Below, one piece after another: positions 22,983 to 25,757 of a DNA stretch of 25,757 nt. Source of the DNA: Bryobacteraceae bacterium. Its GTDB lineage: Bacteria > Acidobacteriota > Terriglobia > Bryobacterales > Bryobacteraceae. Location of the stretch: assembly GCA_030039005.1 (NCBI GenBank), contig JASHQT010000062.1, positions 1 to 25,757 on the forward strand. Direction: 5' to 3'. A program made the position numbers and the translations under genes. The first letter of the stretch is position 1, and each line of letters opens with the position of its first letter. Under the pieces are notes generated by a model, which searched no databases, was not told the origin of the DNA, and saw nothing but the letters and a program-made list of their open reading frames with translations.

Positions 22983-24049
22983 TAGCAAATCCTCGGCAAC
23001 TGTTCGCCGGCCAGCATGTCGACGATACGGGAGGAGCCGAATGCCGTTTGCATAGTGACCAGCCCTGCGCTTTCTTCTCCTACGGTTCCGATGATGGCCG
23101 CTTCGGCACCCAGCGGATCCTCCCGCATAGCTTGCAAAACCTCATCGGCCGCCTCGGGCGCCACGATCGCGATCAATTTGCCTTCGTTGGCGACATAGAG
23201 CGGGTCGAGACCGAGCAGTTCGCAGGCGCCGCGGACCTCGTCGCGGATCGGGATCTGGGTTTCTTCGATGCGAATGCTAACGCCGGACTGCGCCGCGATT
23301 TCGTTCAGCGTGCTCGACACTCCGCCGCGCGTCGGATCCCGCATGGTGCTAACCGCACCGGCGGGTGCGCAGGCGAGCATCCGTGAAACTAGGCCGTGCA
23401 ACGCGGCCGAATCGCTACGGATTTCGGTCTCGAATTCCAGGCCCTCGCGCTGGGCGAGGATGGCGATGCCGTGATCGCCGATGGAGCCGCTTAAGAGAAC
23501 GCGGTCGCCCGGGCGGGCCTGGCTCGCGCTGAGGCGCACACCGTCCGGTACCAGCCCGATCCCGGTCGTATTAATAAAGACACCGTCGCCTTTGCCGCGC
23601 TCGACCACTTTGGTGTCGCCGGTGACGATGGCAACCCCGGCCCGAGCCGCGGCATCCGCCATCGAGCGGGCGATGCGCCGCAATTGCTCGGTCGGAAAAC
23701 CTTCCTCGAGAATAAATCCCGCGCTTAGATACAAGGGGCGTGCCCCACCCATGGCCAGATCGTTAATGGTGCCGTGGACGGCGAGGGAACCGATGTCGCC
23801 GCCGGGGAAAAACAGCGGCTGGACCACAAACGAATCCGTGGTGAAAGCCAGGCGCGCGCCCGCGATTTCGACCACCGCCTGGTCGTCCATGCGATCGAGC
23901 ACCGGATTTCCGAATACCGGCAGGAAGACGTCGCGCAGCAGTTCGGCGCTGAGCCGTCCGCCCGAGCCATGGCCGAGCACGATGCGCTCGGACTGCGCGA
24001 GCGGAGCAGGACAAGTGAAACGAGCGATTTCTGTGGCGAGTTCAGGCAT
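22982..24049 (-). CDS. hypE: Hydrogenase maturation protein HypE (thiocyanate-forming)
   Basis: The 355-residue protein of the PurM/SelD fold has [19 protein letters not shown] near the start, [49 protein letters not shown] and [17 protein letters not shown]. It ends in PRIC, the C-terminal cysteine that receives the carbamoyl group from HypF and is dehydrated to thiocyanate for the iron cyanide ligands. All ATP-site blocks are intact. The ATG overlaps the hypD stop by 8 bp. hypF, needed to supply the carbamoyl group, is not in the window. Confidence 0.97.
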   Translation of the reverse strand: MPELATEIARFTCPAPLAQSERIVLGHGSGGRLSAELLRDVFLPVFGNPVLDRMDDQAVVEIAGARLAFTTDSFVVQPLFFPGGDIGSLAVHGTINDLAMGGARPLYLSAGFILEEGFPTEQLRRIARSMADAAARAGVAIVTGDTKVVERGKGDGVFINTTGIGLVPDGVRLSASQARPGDRVLLSGSIGDHGIAILAQREGLEFETEIRSDSAALHGLVSRMLACAPAGAVSTMRDPTRGGVSSTLNEIAAQSGVSIRIEETQIPIRDEVRGACELLGLDPLYVANEGKLIAIVAPEAADEVLQAMREDPLGAEAAIIGTVGEESAGLVTMQTAFGSSRIVDMLAGEQLPRIC

Positions 24050-25151
24050 GGATTTGAATGGGAATGGAATGGCGGCGGTATTGATAATAGGCCGCGCAAG
24101 CGCCTTCGGAGGAAACCATGGGGGCGCCGAGCGGCGTCATGGGTGTGCAGCGTGTGCCGAAGGCGGGGCAGTCGAGGGGTTTCTTCAGCCCCTGGAGGAC
24201 GAGCGCGCTGATGCACTCCGCGGGTTCCTCAGCGTGCCAGTCCTCCATCCCGTAAACGCGCTCGGCGTCGAAGTCCGCGAATTCCTCGCGCAGCCGGAAC
24301 CCACTTTGGGCGATCGGGCCGATGCCGCGCCACTGGCGGCCCGAAACTTCGAACACCTCGCGCAAGACCTGCTGGGCGGGCAGGTTGCCTTCATAATTCA
24401 CCGACCGCGCGTACTGATTTTCGACCTCGGCGCGGCCTTCTTCCAGTTGTGAGACCAGCATGGAGATGGCCTCGAGCAAATCCAGGGGCTCAAACCCGCC
24501 CACCACCATCGGCACGCGGAATTCGCGGGCGAGGTCTTCATATTCGCGGTAGCCCATCACGGTGCAGACATGGCCGGGTGCGATAAAGCCCTGGACGCGA
24601 TTGGCGGGCGAGCTCAGAATCAGACGCATGGCCGGCGGAACGAGCACGTGCGAAACCAGCATCGAAAAATTCTTGAGACCTTCGCGCTTGGCCTGCCACA
24701 CCGCCATGCCGTTGGCGGGCGCGGTGGTTTCGAAGCCGACGCCGAAGAAGACCACTTTGCGGTGGGGATTTTCGCGCGCCAGTTTCACCGCGTCCATGGG
24801 CGAATAGACGATGCGCACGTCGGCGCCTTGGGCCTTGGCCTGGAACAGATCCGATTCCGAGCCGGGGACGCGCAGCATGTCGCCATAGGAGGTGAAGATG
24901 ACTCCCGGGAGCGAGGCGATACGGACGGCGCGGTCCACCATTTCGATGGGCGTGACGCACACCGGGCAGCCGGGGCCGTGCACCAACTCGATTTCGCGCG
25001 GCAGCAGCTCGTCGATGCCGTAACGCATCAGCGTATGGGTCTGGCCGCCGCAGACTTCCATGAGCACCCAGGGGCGGGTGACTTTGCGGGCGATTTCGGC
25101 GGCCAAGCCTCGAGCGAGCGTGGGATCGCGATATTCATCGACGTATTTCAT
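24042..25151 (-). CDS. hypD: Hydrogenase maturation protein HypD (Fe(CN)2CO assembly)
   Basis: The 369-residue protein has the HypD core cysteines: Cys34 in [10 protein letters not shown], and Cys62 and Cys65 in [11 protein letters not shown]. The C-terminal 4Fe-4S ligands lie in [20 protein letters not shown] and EGACAAYY. The conserved [12 protein letters not shown] and [15 protein letters not shown] segments are present. With HypC it forms the scaffold on which the iron receives CN and CO ligands. It overlaps hypC by 4 bp (ATGA) and hypE by 8 bp, consistent with coupled translation. Length is normal for the family. Confidence 0.97.
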   Translation of the reverse strand: MKYVDEYRDPTLARGLAAEIARKVTRPWVLMEVCGGQTHTLMRYGIDELLPREIELVHGPGCPVCVTPIEMVDRAVRIASLPGVIFTSYGDMLRVPGSESDLFQAKAQGADVRIVYSPMDAVKLARENPHRKVVFFGVGFETTAPANGMAVWQAKREGLKNFSMLVSHVLVPPAMRLILSSPANRVQGFIAPGHVCTVMGYREYEDLAREFRVPMVVGGFEPLDLLEAISMLVSQLEEGRAEVENQYARSVNYEGNLPAQQVLREVFEVSGRQWRGIGPIAQSGFRLREEFADFDAERVYGMEDWHAEEPAECISALVLQGLKKPLDCPAFGTRCTPMTPLGAPMVSSEGACAAYYQYRRHSIPIQIHA

Positions 25152-25468
25152 CGCGCCGCTCCGATCCCGCGCCCGGCGGAGGATGCGGACTCACCTGACT
25201 GGAGGCCTTGTTCAGTGGCAGGCGCCAAGCCTTCCTCAGACAAGGCCCCGATCTCGAGCAGATATTGATAGGTCCGGCGGGCTTCCTCTTCATCCACGCG
25301 GGTCAACGCGAAGCCGACGTGCACCAGCAAGAAGTCGCCGGGCGCGGCGTCCGGGGTGAAGGCCAGGTTGACGGTTTTCTTGACGCCGCAGAAATCCACG
25401 CGACCGAGCCGGAAGGCGGGATCGTCGCCTTCGATGCTCAACAGCTTGCCAGGAACTGCCAAACACAT
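25148..25468 (-). CDS. hypC: Hydrogenase maturation chaperone HypC
   Basis: The 106-residue protein begins [14 protein letters not shown]; Cys2 is the essential HypC residue that binds the iron centre once Met is removed. This fixes the ATG at 25468 and rules out the upstream extension, although the frame is open to 25585. The OB-fold continues with [20 protein letters not shown] and [20 protein letters not shown]. It carries the Fe(CN)2CO unit between HypD and the large subunit. After about residue 78 there is a Gly/Ser/Ala-rich tail of nearly 30 residues, longer than in most HypCs. AAGGAG lies upstream at a suitable distance. It is the first gene of the nine-gene hydrogenase operon. Confidence 0.94.
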   Translation of the reverse strand: MCLAVPGKLLSIEGDDPAFRLGRVDFCGVKKTVNLAFTPDAAPGDFLLVHVGFALTRVDEEEARRTYQYLLEIGALSEEGLAPATEQGLQSGESASSAGRGIGAAR

Positions 25469-25490
25469 CGCGGTGTGGCTCCTTACATGA

Positions 25491-25516
25491 CTGCCGGTTA
25501 AGTGGCTGCCGGATAA
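25491..25516. repeat. Two 11-bp direct repeats just upstream of hypC
   Basis: CTGCCGGTTAA (25491-25501) and CTGCCGGATAA (25506-25516) differ at one base and are 15 bp apart start to start. They lie 22-48 bp before the hypC start, where an operator would sit. Function is inferred from position only. Confidence 0.45.
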
Positions 25517-25667
25517 CTCTAAAGCAGTTTCCCGCCCAGAGCGCGATCGAGTGGCGCGAACGCGCTGGTCGCTCATATCGGCCATGATTCTTCAGGTTTT
25601 AGCGCCGCGGCCAAAGAAAATTCGCTGCAATTTCAATGAGTTCGGGGGTGGGGAGAATTACGCTCGG

Positions 25668-25685
25668 GTGCGCAAATTGGCGCAC
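25668..25685. repeat. 18-bp palindrome about 200 bp upstream of hypC
   Basis: GTGCGC (25668-25673) and GCGCAC (25680-25685) pair perfectly around AAATTG. The A+T-rich centre between G+C arms is common in dimeric regulator sites. It could belong to hypC or to a divergent gene beyond the window. Confidence 0.3.
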
Positions 25686-25757
25686 GGGATTTGGCGCGGG
25701 CGGGATTTTGGCGCCTCCTCAGCATTCGCAGCCGGGGCGTTTGTGGAGTGATATGAT

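Larger units (their letters stand above)
25469..25757 (-). promoter_or_regulatory. Upstream region of the hydrogenase operon
   Basis: This 289-bp region should hold the operon promoter. A ribosome binding site AAGGAG (minus strand, about 25477-25482) precedes hypC. No convincing -24/-12 (sigma-54) or -35/-10 pair was found by eye. Two near-identical 11-bp direct repeats and a 6+6 bp palindrome are listed separately. At the right edge GGAG (25745-25748) followed by ATG (25753-25755) on the plus strand may start a divergent gene, but the window ends there. Confidence 0.5.

Noticed and set aside
25551..25751. 66-codon plus-strand open frame at the right edge
   Set aside because: No ribosome binding site, no recognisable motif, and it overlaps the expected promoter region.
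25469..25757. Sigma-54 promoter for the hydrogenase operon
   Set aside because: No GG-N10-GC element with good flanks was found on the minus strand.

Overview
The window (about 63% G+C by eye) looks like a chromosomal piece of an acidobacterium close to Solibacter/Bryobacterales. The best marker is a secreted seven-repeat YVTN beta-propeller protein (9229-10968). It ends in the C-terminal domain known mainly from Candidatus Solibacter (TIGR03437 type). Tandem Uma2 genes and an AtuA-type operon fit that lineage but do not prove it. No rRNA, tRNA, CRISPR array, transposase or prophage gene was seen.

Left part (1-5958, + strand): the 3' end of a citramalate synthase gene, a perfect stem-loop, a frameshifted Uma2 gene and its intact paralogue. 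A tight gene run follows: an orphan membrane-tailed protein, a quinone oxidoreductase, an M24 aminopeptidase, accB and accC. These genes overlap or sit within 15 bp of each other. accC meets the next operon tail to tail, with 26 bp of shared 3' coding sequence.

Middle (5933-17916): a minus-strand operon encodes a biotin-dependent acyl-CoA carboxylase beta subunit and a split AtuA (large N-terminal protein plus 110-aa C-terminal protein). No dedicated alpha subunit lies beside it. Upstream is the beta-propeller gene, then an A+T-richer stretch (about 11.0-11.8 kb) with one small secreted orphan. Two back-to-back perfect hairpins precede a plus-strand group: an AI-2E-family permease, a HupE/UreJ-like membrane protein and an MbfA-type ferritin-VIT1 fusion. 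A large secreted M14 carboxypeptidase (-) and a STAS-domain protein (+) complete the region.

Right part (17864-25468, - strand): a nine-gene [NiFe]-hydrogenase operon in transcription order hypC-hypD-hypE-hypA-hypB-small subunit-large subunit-cytochrome b-maturation protease. Gaps are 12 bp or less, and most genes overlap. The enzyme is a Tat-exported, membrane-anchored group 1 uptake hydrogenase that should pass electrons through cytochrome b to the quinone pool. Its proximal cluster has only the four standard cysteines, so it lacks the known 4Fe-3S signature of O2-tolerant enzymes. The most unusual point is HypA: the nickel-binding MHE start and the core strands are present, but the whole CxxC...CxxC zinc domain is missing, cleanly and in frame. 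hypF is not in the window.

No wholly new multi-gene system could be demonstrated. The best candidates for follow-up are the zinc-domain-less HypA within a complete hyp-hydrogenase operon, the split AtuA/orphan carboxyltransferase operon facing accBC, and the metal-themed permease/HupE-like/MbfA group.
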